Source: Epinephelus fuscoguttatus (Eukaryota > Chordata > Actinopteri > Perciformes > Serranidae). Taken from it: a DNA stretch of 64,000 bases. This document shows, in pieces, positions 32,306-45,296 of the stretch. Below the pieces are notes generated by a model, which was not told the origin of the DNA, made no database searches, and worked only from the letters and a program-made list of their open reading frames with translations. The position numbers were made by a program, and so were the translations under genes. How positions within the stretch are numbered: the stretch's first letter is position 1; every line of letters begins with the position of its first letter. Location of the stretch: NCBI RefSeq assembly GCF_011397635.1, contig NC_064770.1, positions 25,681,103 through 25,745,102 of the forward strand. The letters run 5' to 3'.

Positions 32306-35300
32306 ATGAACAGCCTGTCTTTTGACGATCCCTCGTTGGATAACCTGGATCCAACGCTGTCGCTTAATGACCCCAGCGATATTGACACGGCCCTCTTAAG
32401 CGACATTGATGGTAAGAAAATGCAACAGTGTTTGACCGTTAATCCAGTTTAATGTTTGCTAAAGAGCTAAACCAACAACACTGCTTGTAACTTAAAGCTA
32501 ACGTTACCTCCTGCATGCCATGTGTGTTTAGTTTGACTTGCCTCCTGTGTTTAATATCTAAAAACCTAATCTATACCAACATACACCGCAAACCTCACCA
32601 GTGACCAACTTACAATGCTTCAGCTCACAGCGTAGCTTCCATCAGCCATCACTAGCTAGACTAGCTAATGCTAACCGTTTAGCTAGCTAGCAACAGTAAC
32701 GTTATTCTTCATTCTTTCTTTATAATGGAGGCAAGCAGAGGTGATAATAGGCTGGCTTGTTCACAGTGTTGCTTCTTGCACTATCAGAACTCATTTCCAT
32801 TCAGTAGGAGCGATAAATAATCGATTATTAGATCATTAAAGCAGGTTAGCTGTGCTATTAGGTGAGGCTAACGTGCTGCTAATGGTCGTGAGTGCGCCCC
32901 GCCCCCAGCCTGTTCCACAGACAGAGGTTACTGTCGTTCATTCCTCCTCATTGAGTTCACAGTGCCTCAATTGACCGACTTCTCACATCTTTTGTATATG
33001 TTTTTGTCAAGACATAAAATAACATTTTAACAATGTGCTCTGTTGACACCTTTCGGTTTTTCCTAATGTTTATTGTAAACGCGTGCTTGTTTGCATCTGC
33101 TGTAACGTTATTAACTTATAAAAACGTGTGCATTAATAAGGTTTGCTAAAAACTGGCGTTGTAATTTGAGGTTTTTTGTGTGTTATGGTCGCATTTCCAT
33201 CACTCGTTTGATGTAATGTAGGGATGCAGAGCAAGGGAAGCATTTAATTAGACATATCAGTGGTGTAATATTCTCAGTTTCCCACAGAGGCTTTACACTA
33301 GTATCTTATATGTATTTTTATGATAATATTAGTGCAAAGCAACACTGTGAAAATTCTGGTTGGTATTGCATATTTCGGAGACGTGCTCGTCTTCTTCCCA
33401 AATTTTGACCGACAGTAACCCTCGGTGATGCTGCTCGATGGTAACCTCGCGCGGAGCCACAGACAGCGCTCCCTCTCTTTCCTGTCTTGGGCTGATCGGC
33501 ATAGCAAGTCTCTGAGACGCGCTCTGATTGGTCAAGAGCGATCACCTCATACAAAACACTGGACTACAAATCCAGGGTGCTGCGTTTCACTGCAGACACA
33601 ACATACACACACCGTGTCAGGGTTTTTTTGTTTTTTTTTTTGCATTATAATCCTGTTGAGCTTCATGAGGTCAAAATTAGAGGCTTGAACACGATTTGTC
33701 AATTTGGTATATTTCAGCAGAATATAACAGTGCATTGAAAGCACTGATATGTCTAATATGAATTTAAAAGCATTAATGCCACAGCAGTTTGTGTGGGAAA
33801 AATATAATTTGCATCTCACATGCTTAAAACATGATAATGGGGACGCTTGAGGCAATAGTTGAGAGACCATAATGTAGTAAGGTTGCAGCTGCAGGAATAC
33901 TATAAATAGTCTGACGGCACATGGCTTGACTAACATTAATTCTAGATAGTATGGTATATGTGAACCTGTTGGTGTGTTTGTCTTGTTTGTCTTGTGTGCA
34001 AGGCTTTGCTGTGTTTATAGAATTGTTGTTGAAATTATCAACACATATCCATTCTTATTTTTGTTTTGAACTCACTTTTTATTCCAACTTCAGCATTTTA
34101 TACAAGCTATATAATTTTTACATAGCTCACACATGGTAGTACATAGTACTTTGATTAAATGTACAAAGTTTTCAGCTGCCATAACATCAATCCCGGTGTA
34201 AGACAAGTACGGTGAAGTGTTCAAGTGCGATAAGATGTTCTTGAGATTCAGACTTGTGAGGAATAAGAAAGAAAACGTGATACCAATAATAATGATACAT
34301 AAAAAATAATGTGTGTATGTGTACATACAAATATACCTGCTTGACCGCATATATACTCTTGAGTAAAAAGAGAAGAAATAAGGAGAGAAAAAAGAAAAAA
34401 ATGTAAATAAAAAAATAGAGTGAACTGAAAAATATAGAAGTGAGAATAGAAGGGAAATATGGATTTTAGCTTTCCCCCACTGCATTAACAAACTCATTAC
34501 AGGACTCCATGTCTTTATGAATTTGCAACCTAAATCCATATGTGATCCTTCCATCTCATACAGTTCCCATATTTTTTAATTCTGATGTTGTACGTTGGAG
34601 GTTCAGGATTCAACCATCTAACTGTGATACATTTAATTGCAGCCCCCAAGAGGATTTGTAATAGATACAATTTTGCCCTCCTCTCAAACCTTTCAGGGAT
34701 TGCTCCGAGGAGAATCACCTCTGGATCTTTGGGGATATTTTGATGCAACACTGCTCTCAGGGCATCTAACACGTCCTTCTAAAAGTTGCTTAACTTGGGG
34801 CAGGACCAAAAATATTAAAGTGGTTTCCAGTGTGTGGGCCACATTTCCTTCAACACTTGTCTGAATCGGATGGGGCTCACTGAGCTGTTTAGCAAATCTG
34901 TTTTGGCAGTCATTTTCTGCAGTATCGATACACCAGTACCTACTGCGCTGTCTCACTCTCTTATTATTAATGTGTACTACAGTCATTCTGCAATTCTCTG
35001 GTATGAATCAAGAAAAAAAGTCATCATTGTCCCATTAAAGCCTTTTAATATGTATCTTATAATTAATTCAACCATTGTTTATTCAGGGAAGATTGACTGA
35101 GCATTAAGCTCTTTTACAGCAGTCCCCTGAGTTAACATTCAAATAGAAATATATCCAAAATGTATCCATTCAAATTCAATTTTGGTTCCTACTAAATCCT
35201 GGTTCTAAAACATTTCATATTTATTGATTATGAAAAGCAGCAAAAATGTGCTTCAGGCAAAAACTGCTTTTATTCTAGTAATTTCAAACTGCCCCGATAG

Positions 35301-38068
35301 TCTTTATCACAAATTAGACTATTCAGTATTCCCCGTTTGTGGAGAAAATGCTAAATAAAGAAGAATAGAAATATTCTCCTTTTTTCACCAGTTTGAATTA
35401 TGAATGTTTTAGTCTTTATTTGCTTTTGAGTTTTATATTCTGACATTGGTTTTTGGGGGAAAATGATGCATTCTTATTGCACGCTGCAGTGAAAGCTTGG
35501 TTTGTATGTCCGTCTTACGTGAAGTTATTTGAACACAGTGATCATTTTTGTAGCTTTACTACTCTGTAGTAATTTTGAGTGCTGTTACACTATAAACAGT
35601 GTGCATGTGGGCTGGTGCATGATTTAGCAGTATAGATAGACAGAGCTGCAGATTTCTGGCGTTATCTTGGAAAGTTATATTTTTTCCTACTTGGTCAGTA
35701 GCAGTGACGATTTCCGTTCTTTCTCTTCCTCCTCAGACATGCTACAGCTCATCAGCAACCAGGACATGGAGTTTGGAGGACTGTTTGATAACCCTCCATA
35801 CACAGCACCTCCTCCCAGCCAAGAGCATCCTGGTCTGACTCAGTCCATCACCTCATCTGCCCCTCCAACCGCCACTACCACACCTCCAACTCCACCCTCA
35901 TCTTCCTCTTCCATCCTAAGCAGTAGCCCCCACCTGGATGCACTCCTGGGCCCTCCCATCACCCGTAGCTCATCCACCCCGGACAAGGCCTTCCAGCCTC
36001 CCACCTTCCAGCAGTCCCCCCTGGCCCAGGTGCCCAGCTCCACGCAGAGGCAGCAGCCGTCATCCCCACAGCAGGCTCAGAGCCTCAGACAGCCCCAGGT
36101 GGAGCAGCCCCAACCCATTCTCAGCCCGCCTGCCACGGCTCAGGCAGCGTCACCTCATGGCTCACCAGCACCGAACCCAGCTTTCAGCGCCACACCCCAG
36201 GCTCTCTTCACCTCGCCTGCGCCCCAGACTCCACCTCAGCCTCAGCCTCAGCCTCAGCCACAGCCGCAGACACAGCTTCAGGCTCAGCCCCAGCAGGTCC
36301 GGACCAACTACAGCAATCAGAACGGCTACACAGGTAAGCAGTCTCTGATGATGATGCCTAATAGAGATCTTTTTGAGTTCTTTAAACTAGTATTAATAGT
36401 TTTAGATGGATAACAATACTAGTCTCAGTTTAGTTAAAAGCAGAACTTCTTATACAAGTGTAGTTTGGAAACGCCACTGCACACCAAGATGTCTCTTCAC
36501 ACGTATTGCATTTACCAAGCTAGGACAGCAGGCTATTCAACCTCAGCTGATCTCGTATCCAAATCCTAATCTAATAGACTTTGCTCGGCAGCATGAAAGT
36601 CTGGGAGCTAAATGAAAATGCTTTGTCTGGGTGGCACCCATTGTATACGTACATATGGCATAGCTGCGTATCTGCCGCAGCCGCGTCCACTGAAAACGTT
36701 GACACCTGATTGTTGCAGGGGGTTTTTGTAGTGGGTGAAAAGTAATAAATTAAACACTGCTTCTGAATTGTCTCAGAGGCAATAAATCTTTATTGCTCCT
36801 TTAAAACTCCCTGACCCTGGTACTGACAGGTGATCTCAGCGTCTAGCCCAGTTGGAGCTGATAAGGAACATAAGGTGACACACTGAATGTTGCTATCACT
36901 CATGTCCAGTGAGATTGTGTGTCACCTATTGGCCTACAAACAAATAGATAATGGCTTGCACAGTGTCAGGTGTAGTAGAGTTCTGTCAGTAACCAACAAT
37001 AAATAATGATGTGTTTAAACCAGTACAAATATCTAACATTTTCTCAGCTTCATCAGTCAATACCAGAATGTTTTTGTCTTAGTACAAATGCTGGTGTAGA
37101 TATTATAAGCTCTAGTGTGAAGGATTTAGGAAGAAATATTGGCAGAAATGGAATATAATATAAAAAGTATGCTCTTTTAAATGTTGAATCACCTGAAATA
37201 AAGAATCGTTGTGTTTTCATTACCTCTAGAACAAGCAATTTATATCTACATAGGGAGCAGGTCCTTGTCTACAGAGTCTGCCATGTTGCACCATAGTGTT
37301 TCTACAGTAGCCCAGACAGGACAATATTTAAGTTACAATCTGCAGTCCTCACTGCTAGATGCCACTAAATCCCAGTCACTGCTCCTTTAAAATTAAAAGC
37401 TCGCACAAGTGTTCACAAACTGGCACATCACCCTAGTATAAAGAATACTAGACCTATTTGAAATTGCTTTTTAAAGCTGATATTGGCTGGTAACATGTAC
37501 AGATGCAGTGTATTTGGTGGCCCATTATTTCTTCTTGTAACATTTTCAACTACAGACTTACTGTAGAGATTTGTTGTTTGAGTGCTGGAATGTGGTGCCA
37601 CTCAAATTTCTGAAATGCCCAAATGATTAACAGTGTATAAAGAATACTGGGACATTTTTGTCATGCACCGTAGAACTAGATTTAAAAGTTAAATCAAGTG
37701 TGCAGTTGCTAAAAAGCAGGTGTAGGTTGCTGTCATGGATATTTCTTACAATTATACACGCTTGAGTTAAGGGCTGACAACATCTTTTGGACTCTAATTT
37801 TCCAGCTGGCAGTCCCAGCACTGTGAGCCAACCCACCACCATCCTGTCATCATCACCTCCAACTGTTCAGCCAGTCACCATCCAGGCTCAGCTCCAAGGG
37901 CTGACCACCACTACTCCTCTCCTGGCCACGTCGGCGAGCCCGCCGGTTCAAACCATCGCACCACATGTACAGCAAGTACCTGTAAGTGTTTTAGACTGGC
38001 ATTGAATGAGCCTGAGTGGACTTAGTAAATCCTATAAAACCAAAAGCAGAGCTGGGTATCTTTACTGT

Positions 38069-38137
<69 letters not shown>

Positions 38138-41100
38138 TGTTCTCAGGTGTTGCTGCAGCCCCAGTTCATCAAGGCTGATTCTCTGCTGCTGACCACTCTG
38201 AAGCACGACCCCTGTATTGTCACTACTATGGCCTCCCCCACATCGCTGGCCACCACCACCCCAGTACAGAGCACTTCACTGCAGGTAGGCACATCACATG
38301 CAAGTTGTTATTAAGAAAAGATCACTGTGCATTCTTCAGGTAACTGTCTTCCTTATTTTCTGCCACCTTATTTGCATCTTCAGGCTTTTATGGGCAGTGG
38401 CACCATCCTGACCACGGTGCCCGTCATGGTGGACACTGAGAAGCTGCCCATCAACCGCATCGCTATCACCGGCAAGCCAGCAGGCCAGCCGCACAAGGGC
38501 GAGAAGCGCACGGCTCACAATGCCATCGAGAAGCGCTACCGCTCCTCTATTAATGATAAGATCATTGAGCTCAAAGATCTGGTGGCTGGCACTGAGGCCA
38601 AGGTAGGGAAGAGTATCATTTAATTTTATTGCAGTCTCTCCATGTTAAAGAAAAATCTGGCAATCAGCAACATTGACAAGAGGAGCCTCATCTTATATGA
38701 TTTGTTTGCACTTTCTCATAGCTCAACAAGTCTGCAGTGCTGAGGAAAGCCATCGACTACATCCGTTACCTGCAGCAGTCCAACCAGAAACTCAAGCAGG
38801 AGAACATGGCTTATAAAATGGCAGCCCAGAAAAACAGTACGTGCTTAAAATCTCTCTCTCTGCTTTATTCCATAACGGCTCCACTGCAGTTTATTTCAGC
38901 TCCTTGAAAATAAATCATTCAGTTGACCTTTTTTGTGATGAGGTCTATTGATAGCTACTGTTATCCCGAAAGTGAAATTGGTCGTCTGTAGCCTCTGAGT
39001 AAGTGGAATTGAAAGTTGAGGATGTCTTTACTTTTGTTCCACTGATTGACCCTCTAACTGCCCATCTTTCCTTTTACTCTTTTGTCCAGAGTCTCTCAAG
39101 GACCTGGTTGCCATGGAGGTGGACGGACCAGCTGATGTGAAGAACGAGCTGCCCACCCCGCCAGCCTCTGACGTGGGCTCCCCCACCTCTTTCTCACACT
39201 GTGGCAGTGACTCAGAGCCTGACAGTCCCATGGGGGAAGACACTAAGGTATGTAACCCATCAAGATGCATACAGTATAGTAGATAGTCAACAGGTTAAAT
39301 CCTCAAGCAGTCACTGCTGTATTTCGTCTATGTCTACACTTTTGTCTCATAAATCTCTCTGGTCTCTGTTCTGCTCATCAGCCGAGCGTGGGCGTGTTAG
39401 ACAGATCAGCAGCAGGAGGCAGCGCTGGCGGTATGTTGGACCGTTCCCGCATGGCGTTGTGCGCCTTCACCTTCCTCTTCCTTTCCCTCAACCCACTGGC
39501 CGCCCTGCTCTGCTCATCCAGCAGCAGCTCGGCTGGAAGCGCAGCCGCCACTGCCACCCATCATGCAGGAAGAACCATGCTGGGTGTGGAGATCGCAGGT
39601 AAAATGAGCTGTTTTGAGATCATGTAAGGCGCTGATTTCAAAATGATGACTCCAAAATATTAAATGAAATGTGCTCTCTGTAGCGGACTCATGGGGTTGG
39701 ATGGACTGGATGCTGCCGACTATACTGGTGTGGCTGCTCAACGGTATTCTGGTGTCAGGGGTTCTGATCCGACTGTTAGTGTACGGAGAGCCTGTTACCA
39801 GACCACACTCTGGATCGTCTGTCTTGTTCTGGAGGCACCGCAAGCAGGCTGACCTGGACCTCGCTAGAGTATGTTTTTTTGTTTACTCAATACAAACAAA
39901 TCCAAATTAAATATTATTATCTGTTGTTCCTCATCATCACTGATCTCTTTCACCCTCTCCAGGGAGATTTCGCCCAGGCCAGTCAGAACCTGTGGACCTG
40001 TCTAAAGGCTCTTGGTCGTCCCTTACCCATCTCCCAGTTGGACCTGGCATGCGCCGCACTCTGGTCCCTGCTAAGATTCTGTCTGCAGCGCGTCTGGGTG
40101 GGCCGCTGGCTGGCTGCCAGGGCTGGAGGGCTACGATCTGACCGCCCCCTGAAGGAAGACGCCTGTAAAAGCAGCCGGGACGCCGCTCTGGTTTACCACC
40201 GCCTGCACCAGCTTCACATGACAGGTTAGTTGGTGGGAAAAACCCTGTTTTTAAATTAAATCAGTGTGGGAGACTGAACACTGTAGGGTGGCTCATTGAA
40301 GTGACAGCATCTCAGGTGATTAAAGAGCAGCCCCCCCTTTTTTTTTTGCTGGAAGAGTCGGCTTATGCTGATTCAGTGCCAATAACAGGTTTATTGACTG
40401 TTGCAGAACCTTTTTAGGATTATTGCATCGCTGTTATTCTTTGCAAAATAGTGTGATTAAAGAATATACACATGTAACTGTTTCTTGTCTTATATATGTG
40501 CACACAGGTAAGCTGAACGGTAGCCACCTGTCAGCGGTGCACATGGCTCTGAGTGCGGTGAACCTGGCAGAGTGCGCTGGCTCCTGTCTGCCTGTAGCCA
40601 GTCTGGCTGAGGTCTACGTCTCAGCAGCTCTACGGGTCAAAGCCAGCCTGCCAAGGATCCTGCATTTTACCTCAGTAAGTACCCTTAGTCTGCACATGTA
40701 CAGTCTCGCTCAGTCATTAATGTTGCACAAATTTAATATTTTATGCAGATGTTTTTGCTTGGATGCCATCAGAAAGAAGCACTTGCACTAGGGCCGTAAG
40801 GGTCATCTATTCTTGCCGAACCGTCACAATACGGGGGTCACGGTTCAGTGCAACAATGCCTGTTTGTATTTTCAGTACCATATTATTGGAGATGCTTTTC
40901 AGGTTTTGTTGTGACCTGTTTGCTTTTAGGAAGTGTTAATTCAGTTTCAGACTTGCTGAAACATCAGTAGTAACCTATAAGCTGTGCAAGTCTGTCGACA
41001 TTCAATTGAAGAACTTAACTGACTACTTTGTTTTTCTATTCTGATAGCGTGTGTTCCTGAGCAGCGCCCGCCAGGCGTGCCTGTCATCCAGTGGCAGTGT

Positions 41101-44100
41101 GCCTCCAGCTATGCAGTGGTTGTGTCACCCACTCGGTCACCGCTTCTTTGTGGATGGGGACTGGGCTATTCGCAGCACTCCTAAAGAAAGCATCTACAGC
41201 CAGGCTGGCAATACTGGTCAGTGCGGATAAAACGTAGTACACAATTTGTCACATAAGGCCTAAACTCCTGTTTTGCGTCGTGTGCACACTCAGGCAGTGT
41301 ATTTGTCATGTTAATGGTGTGTTGGTTCTCTTACAGTGGATCCTCTGGCTCAGGTGACTCAGGCGTTCAGGGAACACCTCCTGGAGAAAGCGCTGTACTG
41401 TGTTGCCCAGCCACATGAAGGGAAAAGCTCAAACCAGGGCGAGGGGTGAGGAAACTAAACACACTTCCAAATACCAGTTTTTGATCCCTGTTCACCTCAC
41501 TGAAATTTGTGTACCACTTTGATAGTATTTATGAGAACTTCATAGTTGATTTACTGTTTGACAGTAAGCAATAAGGACAACATAATGGGCTATTAAAAAA
41601 ATAAACTGGTAATAATATATTTTAAATTGTCATATGTTCACGTGGCGGCAAATTAACCAGTGCGTGTCTCTGCACAGGGAGTATGCTGATGCCCTGGAGT
41701 ACCTCCAGCTGTTGATCAGTGCTTCAGATGCGGCTGGTGCCACCTCCCAGTCTTTTGCTATTGGCTCCAACATGGCCACTGTGACTGGTAAGTCAACAAC
41801 AACGCCGTCAACAACAACGGCGTCAACAACGCATTAATTTGTCTGGGAAGATGGAAACCGATTACTGTAAAGCAGAGTCCTGTAATGGGTCAAGTACCTG
41901 CCGGGTAACTCGCAACAAAACCCACTTGTGTCTCTTTGCATTCGTTGGTAATCACGGGTCGGGTCATGGGACTTCTGATAACAGGTTGGGGAAGGTGTAA
42001 ATTTAGATTAGAGATAATTACGGGTAATGGGTCAGTTTTGGTACTGAGCTTTGCAGGTGCAGGTGTGCAAAAGTGGACTGGACATACATTATATCTTGAA
42101 AGCTCTGAAAAACCAAAGCACGTTTTTAGAGTTTAACATCCAAACACTTTAGTGGCAGCTAATGACAGCAGTTTTTGACTCTCAGCCCAAAGACAGCTTG
42201 TAGAACTTTGGCAACCAAACACTCACCGCCCGAAACCACTTCTGTTGCTTGAGTACATCGACAAATCCAAGTGTAGATTCGGGGCTCCTTACTTCATTAC
42301 TACTTATCTTCCCCGAGAGAATTGCATTTGCTTGTCCCGCATCTTTCAGTCACCTGCCCCGACGGTTCGATTTCCTTAATGTGCTCGCGAAGTAAGAAGC
42401 GGTGAGATAAAGTTCATTTTTACACTATTGAGATTGAGTAGCGTGATTTCCTCGGGGTTGACTTCCGCCCTCCCACCGCTTCCCTTTGTCCTCGCTGATC
42501 ACAGATCTGAGCGAAAGGGGGCTAGGTGAACGGGAGGCATCCTCTAGATTGCTTCATCTATCTTCAGCGCTGTCAAATCGGTGATCACCTTGGGAGGACG
42601 GAGGGGAGGGGAGCCTGTGCAGGGATTTTAATAGGAGACTTTTCTTGGCAGAGCCGCAGGTTGCTCATAGTGTTGGAAGTCAGTGTGTGTGTATGTGTGT
42701 GTAAGTGTGTTGCCCAATGTTAAATGGAGTAGTTTTCCCTCATGAGGGAGTCGTCAAAATGGCTGCTTTCTCTCAGCATGTTGTGACTATGCCAGAGGGT
42801 AGAAACAGATTGATTCAGAGGTCAAATTACAGACAGCAGCTGTCTGTGTGTATTCGAGTGCATGTGTGTGTGTGTGCGCGCACTCTAATGCATGTTAAGT
42901 GTGAATGTGGGCAGCGGGGGATTCAAATATTTGCTTGTTTGTTTGTTTGTTTGTTTGTCCACGGGTGTCTCGCCTTTGACTGTTGTTGTTCCAACTTCCA
43001 GGCTGTGACCCCCACTCCAAGTGGTGGTCCTCAGTTGCTGTGGTGATCATCAACTGGCTCCAAGGAGACGACACCGCGGCAGAGAGACTATATCCAACTG
43101 TTGAGCACCTGCCCCGCAGCCTGCAGAACGCAGAGTAAGTTGGAACGTACACACAAACACACACTAGAGCCTCCGCAGCCTGGCCCGAGAGTGTGTTGCG
43201 TAACTTTTGTCTGCGGACACACACATTTCCACTTCTTGAACCTGTGTCCTCTGTCTCTTTTCCCCCCTCGCTCTGTCAGGAGTCTTCTGCCCAAGGCATG
43301 TCTGAACACATTCAGAGCGGTGCGGGCGCTGCTGTCCAAGCCGGAAAACTGCCAGCTGAGTCTGAGCTACAGCGACAAGGCCAGCGCCCTGCTTCGAGAC
43401 AGCCTCAACCTAGGACCACACTGCCACAGCTCCAGTTTAGACAAGGTATACGCACACACATAGGCACAAGCACTTGCAGATTTGCGTGCGTTAAAGTCAA
43501 GTTTTGTGAGGGCAACAGCATTAGAAATATATATAAAAAATTAGTACATACAAATGCACACAGTGACAGATGTGTCCACACATGCGCGTGTATAAAATTG
43601 TAAACAGAGAAAATTGCCCACACATAATCACTTCAGTACACACACACACATACACACACACACTTTACCACAGACTGCAAATCCCCCTGTAGCGTCTCCT
43701 CCCTGTGATACGGCGGTGTCCTACCCTCTGGCGTTCAGCAGATGGTGATGCTGGTGGATAGGTAGCTCAGTGTGTGCATGTGTACGGCCAGAGCTGTGGT
43801 GCATTGTAGTTGCATTGCATGTGTGTCTCAGCGGAGTGCAATGTACCTGCAGTGCAACACAGAGCTGGGCCACTAACAGAAGAACACGCACACGTAGTGA
43901 GGTGGGGGGTGGGGGGGTGAAAGCTCTGTTTATTATTTATCTGGTGATCGTTCAGAGTAGGTAATGTTTGTTTTTTTTAATGCAAATAATGACACATTTT
44001 ATTGTGAACTAGAGCTGCTGTGGTGAAAGGAAGTGTCTCAGCAGTGCTATTGGTGGTATTACTGCCATTTTTTTTTCTTTTTAAAATTACTTTATCTCTC

Positions 44101-45238
44101 TAAATTAAATGCTTTGCAAATTAGTGTTATTGTTAGGCTATTTTTAGGTATGTTGTTGCTTTTTTAAACAACAAAAATGACAGTTTTAAAACAAATGAAA
44201 AACATGCTTATTGATAAATGCCGAACACAAAGGAAATGAGGTGCAAAAAAGGGGTGGCACACTTTTTTTCAGCTGAGATGCTTTGGTTGTGTCTGGTTGC
44301 TATGGTGAAGGAATTTCCGGGGAAGTCAAAATTTCGGCACAAGGTGGAGTATCTGTTTGCGTTGGATGAAGGGAAGGCTGATGCACGCAGGGAGAGACGA
44401 TGAACCCACCAGTCTGTGCAGGTTCAGTATTAGAGTGCTTTTCAGCCCTCTAAACGGTCTCAGAGAGGTGACTCAGCATTATTTTGGCATATGTTAACAC
44501 TCCAAGAGAACTCCAACCCCTGTATCCTGATCCAGAACATGTATCCTGATCTCGTCCATTTCTCTCTCTAGGTTATCCAGTTGCTCTTGTGCGATCTTCT
44601 GTTGGTGATGAGGACTAATGTGTGGCGCCTGCAGCAGCAGGGGGCGGGTCCTGCGGGGTCAGGGACGACTGGTACCAGCGGCCCCGCGGGGGTCCACCAG
44701 GCCTCCCCACCGGAGCTCCAAGGCTTTCAGCAAGATCTCAGCTCCCTACGCAAGCTGGCACACAGCTTCAGGCCTGCAATGCGGAGGGTACGTACAACAG
44801 TCTTAGTCACTACGTTTTAGTCACTAGCATGCTAGTGCTTGGTTAGACTCACAGCGAGGGAGCAGTTTGGGGGATTCATTGTCTTGCTGACATGCAGGTG
44901 AACTTTCATTTCATCTAGACTGTTCTAACCTGATTTCCTCTCAGTCTCACACACACGCAGACACAACATGATTGGCAGACACTCAGGGAATTCTTAAAAC
45001 AAGATGAACACACCTGCGCAGCGCCGGCACATAAAACCATGATTCATCAGAATGTGCCTTAAAATCCTCATAAGCCGACGAGTGGAAGATCAACACACAC
45101 AGGCATCACGACAGATTCTTCCATGCTGCACGTACCTGCCATGATGACAACACATATACATCCAAATTTGTCCTGTGCACATATTTGCAGGCAGTCCACG
45201 GTACAATTCTCTGTGGAAATTAGCTGGGAGGTGTTGCA

Positions 45239-45296
<58 letters not shown>

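Noticed and set aside
34090..34554. 154-codon minus-strand open frame, hydrophobic, membrane-like
   Set aside because: The start is part of an L1 ORF2 remnant and the remainder is AT-rich repeat flank read in frame; no family likeness.
40790..40870. GC-rich piece with GTAAGGGTCATC and GGGGTCACGGTTCAG resembling a transposon end
   Set aside because: Only a short fragment, with no partner terminus or second copy.
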